Positions 9,698 to 19,100 of a DNA stretch of 64,000 nt are shown in pieces. The stretch covers positions 434,001 through 498,000 of the forward strand of contig NZ_CP165646.1 in NCBI RefSeq assembly GCF_041199995.1, given 5' to 3'. The stretch is from Leptotrichia sp. HSP-342. Its GTDB lineage: Bacteria; Fusobacteriota; Fusobacteriia; Fusobacteriales; Leptotrichiaceae. How positions within the stretch are numbered: position 1 is the first letter of the stretch; every line of letters begins with the position of its first letter. The translations under genes were made by a program, and so were the position numbers. Under the pieces are notes generated by a model. That model was not told the origin of the DNA, did not search any database, and worked only from the letters and a program-made list of their open reading frames with translations.

Positions 9698-10010
9698 TCC
9701 GTATGTGTGTATAGGATGTACAAAATGTACGCTGGTATGTCCAGGGACTTTAATTGAAATGCAGAAAGTGGATGACATGAAAATTGAAAAGGCGGTTATG
9801 CAATATCCGAAAGATTGCTGGGGCTGTGTTTCCTGCGTGAAGGAATGCCCAGTTCAGGCAATTTCATTTTTCCTTGGGGCAGATATTGGCGGAAATGGAA
9901 GCACAATGACAACGAAGGAAGAAGGAGATGTTCTGAAATGGATTATTGAAAAAAGAGACGGAACTGTGGAGGAAATTGATATAAACAGGAAAGATGCGAA
10001 TAAATATTGA
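9681..10010 (+). CDS. aprB: adenylylsulfate reductase, ferredoxin-like beta subunit
   Basis: A 109-residue protein with two [4Fe-4S] motifs: CIGCTKCTLVCP (about residues 10-21) and CWGCVSCVKECP (about residues 46-57). The first motif and a C-terminal segment rich in charged residues match AprB, the electron-transfer partner of AprA. It would pass electrons from a donor, perhaps ferredoxin, to the AprA flavin. The tail is shorter than in dissimilatory AprB. ATG 9681 follows AAGGAGGAG, which decides the start over the TTG at 9663. It overlaps the end of aprA, so translation is coupled. Confidence 0.85.
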   Translation: MSIVIDPYVCIGCTKCTLVCPGTLIEMQKVDDMKIEKAVMQYPKDCWGCVSCVKECPVQAISFFLGADIGGNGSTMTTKEEGDVLKWIIEKRDGTVEEIDINRKDANKY

Positions 10011-10053
10011 TGAAATTTAACAAAAAATAAAAAAAAGAAAGGGTGATTTATAT

Positions 10054-10956
10054 ATGAATGAATTATCTCATTTAGATGAACTGGAAGCGGAGGCGATATA
10101 TATTATTCGGGAAGTTGCGGCTGAATGTGAAAATCCTGTTATGCTTTATTCAATTGGAAAGGATAGCTCAGTTATGTTACATTTGGCGATGAAGGCATTT
10201 TATCCTGAAAGACCGCCTTTTCCATTTCTACACGTAAATACTGGTTGGAAATTTAAGGAAATGATTAATTTTCGTGATAAAAGGGCGAAAGAACTTGGAA
10301 TTGAAATGATTGAATATATCAATCCTGAAGGAGTTGAAAAAAATATTAATCCATTTGATCATGGCTCTTCATTTACAGATATTATGAAAACACAAGCGTT
10401 GAAACAGGCACTTAATAAATATGGATTTACTGCGGCATTTGGTGGAGGTCGTAGAGATGAGGAAAAAAGTCGTGCTAAAGAAAGAATTTTCTCATTTAGA
10501 AATGCAGCACAAGCATGGGATCCCAAAAATCAACGTCCAGAAATGTGGAAACTTTACAATACAGAGATTAGTAAAGGTGAAAGTATTAGAGTTTTCCCAA
10601 TTTCCAACTGGACGGAAAAGGATATTTGGGAGTATATTCAAAGGGAGAATATACCTATTGTTTCACTTTATTCGGCGGCAGAACGTCCTGTTGTGGAAAG
10701 GGATGGAAATTTGATAATGGTTGATGATGAGAGAATGAAACTGGAAGAAGGTGAAGAGCCTGAAATTAGGATGGTTCGTTTTAGAACTTTAGGAGATTAT
10801 CCGTTATCAGGGGCTGTGGACTCAAATGCTGTAACTTTGGAGGAAATAATAGATGAAACGTTAAGTTCGGTGGAATCTGAAAGAACAAGCAGGGTTATTG
10901 ACAAGGACAGCGGAGCGGCAAGCATGGAAAAAAGAAAAAGAGAGGGGTATTTTTAA
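10054..10956 (+). CDS. cysD: sulfate adenylyltransferase subunit 2
   Basis: A 300-residue PP-loop ATP pyrophosphatase. The signature [17 protein letters not shown] is at about residues 33-49, and the C-terminal [14 protein letters not shown] and [19 protein letters not shown] are highly characteristic of CysD. With the GTPase CysN it makes adenylylsulfate from sulfate and ATP, the first step of sulfate assimilation. Length fits the family. The stop codon overlaps the cysN start by one base (TAATG), so translation is coupled. It lies directly downstream of the APS reductase that consumes its product. Confidence 0.95.
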   Translation: MNELSHLDELEAEAIYIIREVAAECENPVMLYSIGKDSSVMLHLAMKAFYPERPPFPFLHVNTGWKFKEMINFRDKRAKELGIEMIEYINPEGVEKNINPFDHGSSFTDIMKTQALKQALNKYGFTAAFGGGRRDEEKSRAKERIFSFRNAAQAWDPKNQRPEMWKLYNTEISKGESIRVFPISNWTEKDIWEYIQRENIPIVSLYSAAERPVVERDGNLIMVDDERMKLEEGEEPEIRMVRFRTLGDYPLSGAVDSNAVTLEEIIDETLSSVESERTSRVIDKDSGAASMEKRKREGYF

Positions 10957-12641
10957 TGGTAAGATTATTAAAATTTATAACTTGTGGAAGTGTGGATGAC
11001 GGAAAATCTACATTAATTGGAAATATCCTTTACAATTCTAAACTGCTTTATGCGGATCAGGAAGAAGCGTTAATTTTAGACAGTAAAGTCGGTTCACGTG
11101 GAGGTGCAATCGATTATTCGCTACTTTTGGATGGATTGATGGCTGAAAGGGAGCAAGGAATCACAATAGATGTGGCATATCGGTATTTTACAACAAATAA
11201 ACGGAGCTTTATTGTGGCTGATACGCCAGGGCATGAGGAATATACTCGAAATATGGCGGTTGGAGCTTCTTTTGCGGAAGTGGCAATTTTACTTTTGGAC
11301 GTTACAAAAGGAGTGCTTGTACAAACAAGAAGACATGCGAGAATTTGCTCGATGGTTGGAATAAAACACTTTGTCTTTGCAGTAAATAAAATGGATTTAG
11401 CAAAATACAGCGAAGAAAAATTTAATAAAATTGTCGATGAAGTGAAGGAATTAGCGAAAGAACTGGAATTAGAAAATATAAAAATAATTCCCGTGAGTGC
11501 CACAGAAGGCGATAATGTTACGAAAAAATCTGAAAACATGGACTGGTATAAGGGCGAGAGCATTATAGAATATCTTGAAACAGTGGATGTGACAGAAAAT
11601 AAGGAAAATTCAGACTTTTATATCCCAATCCAGCGTGTATGCCGTCCAAATCACGAATTTAGAGGATTTCAGGGGCAAATTGAAAGTGGAATCATACGAA
11701 CTGGAGAAGAAATCACTGTTTTGCCAAGTAATGAAACTGCAATTGTTAAAACGATTTTGAATGGAGATAAAAATGTAGAAGAGGCATTTTCTGGACAGGC
11801 TGTTACAATTCAGCTGGACAAGGAAGTGGATGTGAGCCGTGGTTCTGTTATTACAAAAAACAAAAATCTTCCAGTTGCAAAATCGGTTGAAGCCGTATTA
11901 TTGTGGATGGATGATGACAAATTAACAGCTGGAAAGGAATATTTGGCAAAACTTGGAACAAAGAAACTTTCTGCAATATTAAAGGAAATTGTATATAAAA
12001 TTGATGTGAATACAGGAGAAAAAATTGAAACACAAAGTATCACAAAAAATGAAATTGCATTTTGCAAAATAGAATTTTCAGATAAAGTTATTGTTGATTT
12101 GTTCAAAAAAAATAAGGCTTTGGGAGAATTGATACTGATTGACAGGCTTTCACATCAGACTGCCGCTGCAGGAGTAGTGGAAAATATTGATACAATTGGA
12201 GAAAAACCTTATTTTGAAAAGGATGACATAAAAATTGACGGATACATTTTTGAAGAACTGTATTTCGATTTTGAAAATGCGAGAATGTCTAAAGAAGGAA
12301 CAAAAGAAAAAACATACCATGTAGGCGATGAAGTGCCTCAAAAAGGAGATAGTTTTGAATATCCGCAATATTATGACATTATATCACTTGAAAGTGAGGC
12401 GGCAGTTTTAGTGCGAGACTGTAAAATTTTTGATATTGTTAAATTGGAAGATTATCATTTTACAGGACTGCCAATATTAGATACAGCAGGATTTGGATTG
12501 CAGATTAAAACTAGGGAAGATATGAAAAATTATCTTTTAGACTACAATCAAAATGTAAATAAAGTGGGAATTCACAAAAAATGGGCTAAATTTGAAACTT
12601 ACAGAAGAGTAGTAAGTGGGGATAATTTTTATATGATTTAA
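10956..12641 (+). CDS. cysN: sulfate adenylyltransferase subunit 1, with C-terminal extension
   Basis: A 561-residue translation-factor-like GTPase. G1 GSVDDGKST is at about residues 11-19, G3 DTPGHEEY near residue 91 and G4 NKMD near residue 145. EF-Tu-like domains II and III follow, ending around IDRLSHQTAAAGVV (residues ~395-408). CysN hydrolyses GTP to drive adenylylation of sulfate by CysD. The remaining ~150 residues exceed what I expect for a plain CysN (E. coli CysN is about 475 aa). They contain no P-loop, so this is not a fused APS kinase (CysC). The extension has aromatic and acidic stretches and a CKIFDIVKLEDYHF segment; I do not recognise it. Confidence 0.92.
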   Translation: MVRLLKFITCGSVDDGKSTLIGNILYNSKLLYADQEEALILDSKVGSRGGAIDYSLLLDGLMAEREQGITIDVAYRYFTTNKRSFIVADTPGHEEYTRNMAVGASFAEVAILLLDVTKGVLVQTRRHARICSMVGIKHFVFAVNKMDLAKYSEEKFNKIVDEVKELAKELELENIKIIPVSATEGDNVTKKSENMDWYKGESIIEYLETVDVTENKENSDFYIPIQRVCRPNHEFRGFQGQIESGIIRTGEEITVLPSNETAIVKTILNGDKNVEEAFSGQAVTIQLDKEVDVSRGSVITKNKNLPVAKSVEAVLLWMDDDKLTAGKEYLAKLGTKKLSAILKEIVYKIDVNTGEKIETQSITKNEIAFCKIEFSDKVIVDLFKKNKALGELILIDRLSHQTAAAGVVENIDTIGEKPYFEKDDIKIDGYIFEELYFDFENARMSKEGTKEKTYHVGDEVPQKGDSFEYPQYYDIISLESEAAVLVRDCKIFDIVKLEDYHFTGLPILDTAGFGLQIKTREDMKNYLLDYNQNVNKVGIHKKWAKFETYRRVVSGDNFYMI

Positions 12642-12694
12642 TATTAATCGGATTATTGAATAGACAGATTTTATAAAAAGGGGGAAGGAAAATT

Positions 12695-13726
12695 ATGATA
12701 AAAAAACTAAAAATACCAATTATATTTATTTTAATCGGAATTTTACTATATTTTATTGGCATTCTACGTCAAAATAGCAAATTTGAAAAAAGTAAGAAAA
12801 AATTGGAAATTGTAAATGTTTCCTATGATCCTACCCGTGAACTGTACGAAAAGTATAACAAGCTGTTTATAGAATATTACAGGCAAAAATATGGACAGGA
12901 TGTGAAAATTTCCCAATCGCATGGAGGCTCAGGCTCACAGGCACGTTCGGTAATTGAGGGGCTTGATGCGGATGTGGTAACTTTAGCACTGGAAAATGAT
13001 GTGGCACTTCTTGAGAAGGTAGACTTGCTTGAAAAAGGCTGGGTAAACAAATTTCCAGGAAGCTCTTCTCCGTATACCTCTGCAATCGTTTTTCTTGTAA
13101 GAAAAGGAAATCCGAAAAATATTAAGGATTGGAACAGTTTGACAGAAAAAGGAATAAAAGTGATAACACCTGATCCGAAAAGCAGCGGTGGAGCTTGCTG
13201 GAATTTTTTGGCAGCATGGTCATACGGACATGAAAAATTTGGAAATGATGAGAATAAGATTCAAAATTTTGTGAAAAATATCTATGACAATGTGACAGTA
13301 ATGGATTCGGGGGCAAGGGCAGCAACTACGACTTTTGTGGAAAATAATCAGGGAGATGTACTGATTGCGTGGGAAAATGAGGCGATTGCTACGGTTAAGG
13401 AATATCCTGATAAATATGAGATTGTCTATCCGAGTGTGAGTATTTTGGCACAGCCTACAGTAGCAGTAGTTGACAAAGTTACAAAAAGCAACGGGACTTA
13501 TCAGATAAGTACAGAATACTTGAAATATCTATATTCAGAAAAAGTACAGGAAATAATCGCTGAAAGTGGCTATAGACCCTACAATCAGAAAATTCTAAAA
13601 AAATATGAAAATAAATTTGACTTAAAAATGAAACTGACAAAAATAGATGAGTTTGGCGGTTGGAAAAAAGTCTATGAGAAATTTTTTAATGAAGGTGCAT
13701 TATTTGATAAAATTTATGAAAATTAG
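12695..13726 (+). CDS. sbp: sulfate-binding protein of the ABC transporter
   Basis: A 343-residue periplasmic-type binding protein. The N-terminus has one hydrophobic segment (residues ~7-25) without a lipobox Cys or clear cleavage site, so it may stay membrane-anchored. The family signature VSYDPTRELY (about residues 48-57) and SHGGSGSQARSVIEGLDADVVTL (about residues 75-97) are hallmarks of Sbp/CysP, where the Ser/Gly-rich loop binds the oxyanion. It should deliver sulfate or thiosulfate to CysT/CysW. It follows cysN by 53 bases with its own strong Shine-Dalgarno (GGGGGAAGG) and lies 30 bases before cysT. Confidence 0.9.
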   Translation: MIKKLKIPIIFILIGILLYFIGILRQNSKFEKSKKKLEIVNVSYDPTRELYEKYNKLFIEYYRQKYGQDVKISQSHGGSGSQARSVIEGLDADVVTLALENDVALLEKVDLLEKGWVNKFPGSSSPYTSAIVFLVRKGNPKNIKDWNSLTEKGIKVITPDPKSSGGACWNFLAAWSYGHEKFGNDENKIQNFVKNIYDNVTVMDSGARAATTTFVENNQGDVLIAWENEAIATVKEYPDKYEIVYPSVSILAQPTVAVVDKVTKSNGTYQISTEYLKYLYSEKVQEIIAESGYRPYNQKILKKYENKFDLKMKLTKIDEFGGWKKVYEKFFNEGALFDKIYEN

Positions 13727-13756
13727 AAATATTATTATGAAGGGAGCATAAAAATA

Positions 13757-14605
13757 ATGAGAATATTAGCTTTAAAAAGAAAAGAGCAGTCTGTAATTCC
13801 AGGATTTGGACTGACATTTGGAATATCGTTGACAATGCTGTCAATCTTGATATTAATTCCGCTGGCCTCGATATTAGTTTACTCCTTTCGCCTATCACCT
13901 TCTGAATTTTGGAAACTTATAACAGAAAAACCAGTTTTGAATGCGTTTTTTACAAGTGTCATCTGTTCATTTATCGCTGCCGCTGTAAACTGTGTTTTCG
14001 GAGTAATTTTAGCGTGGGTGCTTGTAAAATACGACTTTTTTGGAAAAAGATTTTTAGATGGAATGCTTGAATTGCCTTTTGCTTTGCCTACTGCAGTTGC
14101 AGGAATCACACTTTCAAAAATGTATTCTGATACTGGGATGGTTGGAAAATATTTTGCAAAAATTGGGATAAAAATTTCATATACTCACATTGGGATAATA
14201 ATTGCCTTAATCTTTGTAGGAATTCCTTTCGTGGTAAGAGCAGTTCAGCCAATTCTGGAAAAACTGGACAATCAGTACGAAGAAGCGGCATACATCTTAG
14301 GTGCAGACGGGAAGACGACTTTTCGGAAAGTAATTTTCCCTGAAATAAGACCTGCTTTATTAACAGGATTTGGACTTGCCTTTTCAAGAGGGCTTGGAGA
14401 ATATGGAAGTGTAATTTATATTTCAGGAAATAGCTTGAAAGAGCATACACAGGTTGTTTCCTACGTAATTATGCAAAAATTAAATTATGTCGACTATCCT
14501 TCAGCGACTGTAATTGCTCTAGTTATGCTAATATTTTCATTCATACTTTTATTTTTAATAAATTTAGTTCAAATGAACCAGTTCAAGCGGACAAACAATA
14601 TTTAG
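13757..14605 (+). CDS. cysT: sulfate ABC transporter permease
   Basis: A 282-residue inner-membrane permease with about six transmembrane helices. The ATPase-coupling EAA loop is EAAYILGADGKTTFRKVIFPE (about residues 176-196). It pairs with CysW to form the channel of the sulfate importer. The N-terminal RKEQSVIPGFGLTFGIS is typical of CysT/CysU. A Shine-Dalgarno (AAGGGAG) precedes the ATG. It lies between sbp and cysW with short spacers, so the three are surely one transcript. Confidence 0.92.
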   Translation: MRILALKRKEQSVIPGFGLTFGISLTMLSILILIPLASILVYSFRLSPSEFWKLITEKPVLNAFFTSVICSFIAAAVNCVFGVILAWVLVKYDFFGKRFLDGMLELPFALPTAVAGITLSKMYSDTGMVGKYFAKIGIKISYTHIGIIIALIFVGIPFVVRAVQPILEKLDNQYEEAAYILGADGKTTFRKVIFPEIRPALLTGFGLAFSRGLGEYGSVIYISGNSLKEHTQVVSYVIMQKLNYVDYPSATVIALVMLIFSFILLFLINLVQMNQFKRTNNI

Positions 14606-14621
14606 GGAAGGGGGAGAAGTG

Positions 14622-15461
14622 ATGGATAAAAAAAATAATATTATAAAATATGTATTGATAGCAGTAAGTATTTTATTTATCGTAATCATGCTCATACTGC
14701 CATTAGTTGCAGTTATCATAAACTCACTTCAAAAAGGCTGGGTATTCTACATAAAAAGCCTGACAGATAGGTATGTTCTTTCAGCGTTGAAAGTTACAGT
14801 AATTGCAACAATTTCAGCATTAATTATAAATACTTTTTTTGGAGTGGCAGCAGCATGGCTTCTCACAAAGTTTTCATTTTGTGGGAAACATATGTTGGCA
14901 ACACTAATAGACATCCCTTTCTCGATTTCTCCAGTAATAGCAGGTCTTGCCTTCATTATGACTTTTGGAAGAATGGGATGGGCAGCACCTTATATTGAGC
15001 ATCTAAATAAATTTTTTGTACTTGACATAAAAATAGTGTTTGCAATTCCAGGAGTAATTTTAGCTACTGTATTTGTAACTTTCCCTTTTATTTCAAGAGA
15101 AATCGTTCCGATTCTGAATGCACAGGGAAAAGATGAGGAAGAAGCGGCTGCATTAATGGGAGCAGACGGATTCACGATTTTCAGAAAAATAACATTACCA
15201 CAAATAAAATGGGGACTTCTTTACGGAATTATCCTTTGTACAGCAAGAGCATTAGGAGAATTTGGAGCAGTAAATGCATTATCAAAAGCGAGAGGAAAAA
15301 CATTCACTTTACCACTAGAAATAGACGCTTTATACCTATCAGGCTCATCAGAGTCAATAGTATCAGCATTTGCAGTATCTTCACTTTTGGTAATAATTTC
15401 AATATTTATTCTGATTATAAAAAATATTATTGAGCATAAATCTACAAAAAAAGGAATTTAA
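14622..15461 (+). CDS. cysW: sulfate ABC transporter permease
   Basis: A 279-residue permease homologous to CysT. It has about six hydrophobic helices, the EAA loop EEAAALMGADGFTIFRKITLP near residues 170-190, and the CysW-typical PFSISPVIAGLAFIMTFGR. It completes the importer with CysT, CysA and Sbp. I preferred ATG 14622 to the GTG at 14619 directly before it; the difference is one residue. It is the last gene of the sulfur cluster; a long repeat-filled intergenic region follows. Confidence 0.92.
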   Translation: MDKKNNIIKYVLIAVSILFIVIMLILPLVAVIINSLQKGWVFYIKSLTDRYVLSALKVTVIATISALIINTFFGVAAAWLLTKFSFCGKHMLATLIDIPFSISPVIAGLAFIMTFGRMGWAAPYIEHLNKFFVLDIKIVFAIPGVILATVFVTFPFISREIVPILNAQGKDEEEAAALMGADGFTIFRKITLPQIKWGLLYGIILCTARALGEFGAVNALSKARGKTFTLPLEIDALYLSGSSESIVSAFAVSSLLVIISIFILIIKNIIEHKSTKKGI

Positions 15462-15598
15462 AAATGATTTTCTTAAATAATTTATTTAAATTTATTTTTA
15501 AAAATTTAAACTAATAACTATTTCTTAATTCTTAGAAAATATATTGTTGTTAATAAAAATTTTTCTGTAATTCTTATGTTTTTCTTTTTTGAATACAT

Positions 15599-15624
15599 AA
15601 AGGGGAGTAGTCGCCATCCCCTTT
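15599..15624 (+). repeat. REP-like hairpin, copy B
   Basis: AAAGGGGA pairs with TCCCCTTT around GTAGTCGCCA. It is preceded and followed by ~35 bases also found around the 7694 hairpin (for example CCCGGCTTGTTTAAGCATTT). Confidence 0.7.
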
Positions 15625-15705
15625 ACAATCCCGGCTTGTTTAAGCATTTTTAGTTTAATCATAACAGGTAATTTTATTAAAACAAAAATATTTTTTATAA
15701 ATTTC

Positions 15706-15878
15706 TGAGATTTTAATTTTTCAGTAAAAGACAACTTGTTTGAGCTTTTCTATTTTATTTGAATAGACAACAACTTAATGAGATGAAAATAACTTTTGTT
15801 AAAAGCGAGTTTTGTCTTTTGTTGTAAAATTAAAATTCGAGAGCGGGAGTGCAGTGGTATGGCGTCTGATACCTCTGC
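15706..15878 (-). repeat. ~174-bp intergenic repeat element, inverted copy
   Basis: This is the reverse complement of 32387-32560 with point differences. Its parts are a REP-like hairpin (15851-15878, GCAGTGGTAT/ATACCTCTGC around GGCGTCTG) and a 132-bp segment bounded by inverted repeats: GAGATTTTAATTTTTCAGTA at 15707 and its near-complement ending at 15838. Non-coding; resembles a MITE or bacterial interspersed mosaic element. Confidence 0.75.
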
Positions 15879-16107
15879 GTTAAAAAAACTAAAATAAATA
15901 AAATTAAGAAAAAACAGTTATTAATAAAACTAATCTATAAGAATAAAAAAATTAATAAATAGAAATTAGGAGATAAAAAATAATAGAAAGAAAAGTTAAA
16001 AAGTAATTGCAAATTTGAATTAGAAAATATATAATTATATATAGCTAGAATTTTATAAATGTAAGTTAAGTAAAGAAATTATAAAATTCTTTAATTTGGA
16101 GGGAAAA

Positions 16108-19100
16108 ATGACAAAAAATATGAAAACAATGGATGGTAACCAAGCTGCAGCTCATATAGCTTACGCATTTACGGAAGTTGCTGGAATTTATCCGATTACT
16201 CCGTCGTCAACTATGTCAGAGCTTGTAGATCAGTGGGCATCATACGGAAAGGAAAATTTATTTGGAATGCCAGTAAAGGTTGTGGAAATGCAATCAGAGG
16301 CTGGAGCTGCAGGGATTGTACACGGATCGTTACAAACTGGAGCTTTGACCACGACATTTACTGCTTCTCAAGGATTACTGCTAAAAATACCTAATATGTA
16401 TAAAATAGCTGGAGAATTGCTTCCAGGTGTAATGCACGTGGCGGCAAGGGCTATTTCTGCACAAGCATTATCAATATTTGGAGATCATCAGGATATTTAT
16501 TCTGCTAGAATGACAGGATGGACTATGCTTGCGACAAGTTCGGTTCAGGAAGTTATGGATTTAGCTGGAATTGCACATTTAACAGCAATTAAGTCAAGAG
16601 TGCCAGTAATGCATTTTTTTGATGGATTTAGGACTTCGCATGAGATAAATAAAATAGAGGTTATGGATTATGAGTTTCTTGAGAGCCTGCTTGATAAAAA
16701 AGCTGTTCAGGAATTTAGAGAAAGAGCATTAAATCCAGAAAATCCTGTAACAAGGGGAACAGCTCAGAATGACGATATTTATTTTCAGGCAAGAGAAGCC
16801 CAAAATAAATTTTATGAAGCTGTACCTGATATTGTAAATGACTATATGAAAAAAATTAGCGAAAAGACAGGACGGAACTATGCACCTTTTGTTTATTATG
16901 GCTCAGAAACTGCTGAAAGAGTTATTATTGCAATGGGGTCTGTAAATGAAACAATAAAGGAAGTTGTCGATTATCTGAATAAAAATGAGGAAAATGTAGG
17001 TGTACTGAATGTTCATTTATATCGTCCTTTCTCCAGCAAGTATTTTTTTGATGCAATGCCAAAAAGCGTAAAAAAAATTGCTGTGCTTGACAGGACAAAA
17101 GAGCCTGGAGCATTGGGAGAGCCATTATATATGGATGTAAAGGCACTTTACTATGGACGTGAAAATGCACCTGAAATTGTCGGTGGAAGATATGGACTGT
17201 CATCAAAGGATACAACGCCAGAACAAATTATAGCAGTGTTCAAGAATATTGCACAAAAAGAGCCTAAAAATAATTTTACAATTGGAATTATTGACGATGT
17301 AACATTTACATCTCTTGCACTTGAAGATGAAGTGTTTACAGGAAATGAAGATGTAAAAGAATGTCTGTTCTTTGGGCTTGGTTCAGATGGAACAGTTGGA
17401 GCAAATAAAAATTCGATAAAAATTATTGGAGACAAGACAGATTTGTATGCACAGGGGTATTTTGCATACGATTCAAAAAAAGCTGGAGGAGTGACAAGAT
17501 CTCATTTGAGATTCAGTAAAAGTCCAATTCACTCAACTTACTTAGTTACAAGACCTAATTTTGTAGCCTGTTCGGCACCTGCATATCTTGGGAAATATGA
17601 TATGATTTCTGGATTAAAAGAAGGAGGAACATTCCTGCTAAATACAATTTGGGAGAAAGAGAAATTGATACCAAGTATTCCGAATGAGATAAAAAGGGAA
17701 CTGGCTAGAAAAAAAATCAAATTTTTCATTATAAATGCTACAAAATTAGCTAAAGAAATTGGATTAGGAAATAGAACAAACACTATTATGCAATCAGCAT
17801 TCTTTTATCTCTCGGGAGTAATTCCTCACGAAGAAGCAAAAGAATACATGAAAGAGTATGCAGAGAAAAGTTACGGAAGAAAAGGACAAGATATTGTTCA
17901 AAAAAACTGGGATGCGATTGACAGAGGAATTGACGGCCTGGAAGAAGTTGAGGTATTGTCAGAATGGGCAAACCTTGAAGTCAATGAGCAAATTATTGAA
18001 GCTGCAAAACCTGAATTTATCAAAAAGATTGCAGATCCGATTAATCTTATGAAAGGTAATGAATTGCCAGTTTCTTCAATTATAGAAAATGGAATGGTTG
18101 ACGGAAGCTTCCAGCATGGAACGGCACATTATGAAAAAAGAGGAATTGCTGATGAAGTGCCAGAATGGCAGCCAGACATGTGTATCCAATGTAATCAATG
18201 TGCTTATGTATGTCCTCACGCTGTAATACGTCCGTTTCTGCTTGATGAGGAAGAAATGAAAAAGGCACCAGAAGGAATGCCTACAATAAAAGCTCTTGGT
18301 AGAGGAATGGATGGACTTGAATATAAAATTCAGGTATCGCCTCTGGACTGTACAGGATGTAGTGCCTGTGTAGATGTTTGTCCTGCACCACGTGGAAAAG
18401 CCATTGTTATGAAATCTACTCAATCTCAAATTGAAAGAAATGAAATTGAATACACAGATTACTTATTTAATAATGTTTCATACAAAGATAAGATTTTAGG
18501 AAAAAATACTGTAAAAGGCTCACAATTTGCAAAACCTCTATTTGAATTTTCTGGAGCGTGTGCAGGCTGTGGAGAAACACCTTATATTAAATTGGTGACA
18601 CAGTTATTTGGAGAACGTATGATTGTGGCAAATGCGACAGGATGTTCTTCAATTTATGGAGCTTCTGCACCATCTTCACCTTATACGACTGCTGAAAGTG
18701 GTTGTGGGCCTGCATGGGCTTCTTCACTATTTGAAGATAATGCTGAATATGGGTATGGAATGTTTCAGGCTGTAAATACAATTCGGCTTAGAATTTTAAA
18801 AAGAATGGAAGAAATAAAGGCTGATGTTTCAAGTGAATTAGCTGATTTATTTACCATTTTTGCTGAAAATTTTTATGATGGAGATAAAACTACTGAAATT
18901 CGAGATGAACTGGTAATCTTATTAGAAAAGGAAAATAATGAAAATCCGAATGAAAAAGTAAAAAAGAATACTCAAGAAATATTGGAGCTAAAACAATATT
19001 TAATAAAAAAATCAATGTGGATGTTTGGTGGAGATGGATGGGCTTACGATATCGGATTTGGAGGTCTTGATCACGTCCTGGCTTCAGGAGATGATGTAAA

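Larger units (their letters stand above)
15462..16107. other. long intergenic region packed with repeats
   Basis: 645 bases between cysW and the PFOR gene without a credible ORF. It holds a REP-like hairpin (15599-15624) and an inverted copy of the ~174-bp repeat element (15706-15878). The last ~200 bases are AT-rich and should contain the PFOR promoter, which I cannot fix. Confidence 0.6.

Noticed and set aside
11114..11563. 149-codon antisense frame inside cysN (and similar long antisense frames in nifJ, adhE and accC)
   Set aside because: These are shadows of well-supported genes, with Ser/Phe-rich translations typical of antisense reading in AT-rich DNA.
16027..16042. 16-bp perfect palindrome ATATATAATTATATAT upstream of PFOR
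   Set aside because: Pure A/T palindromes are expected by chance in this composition; no other regulatory hint.
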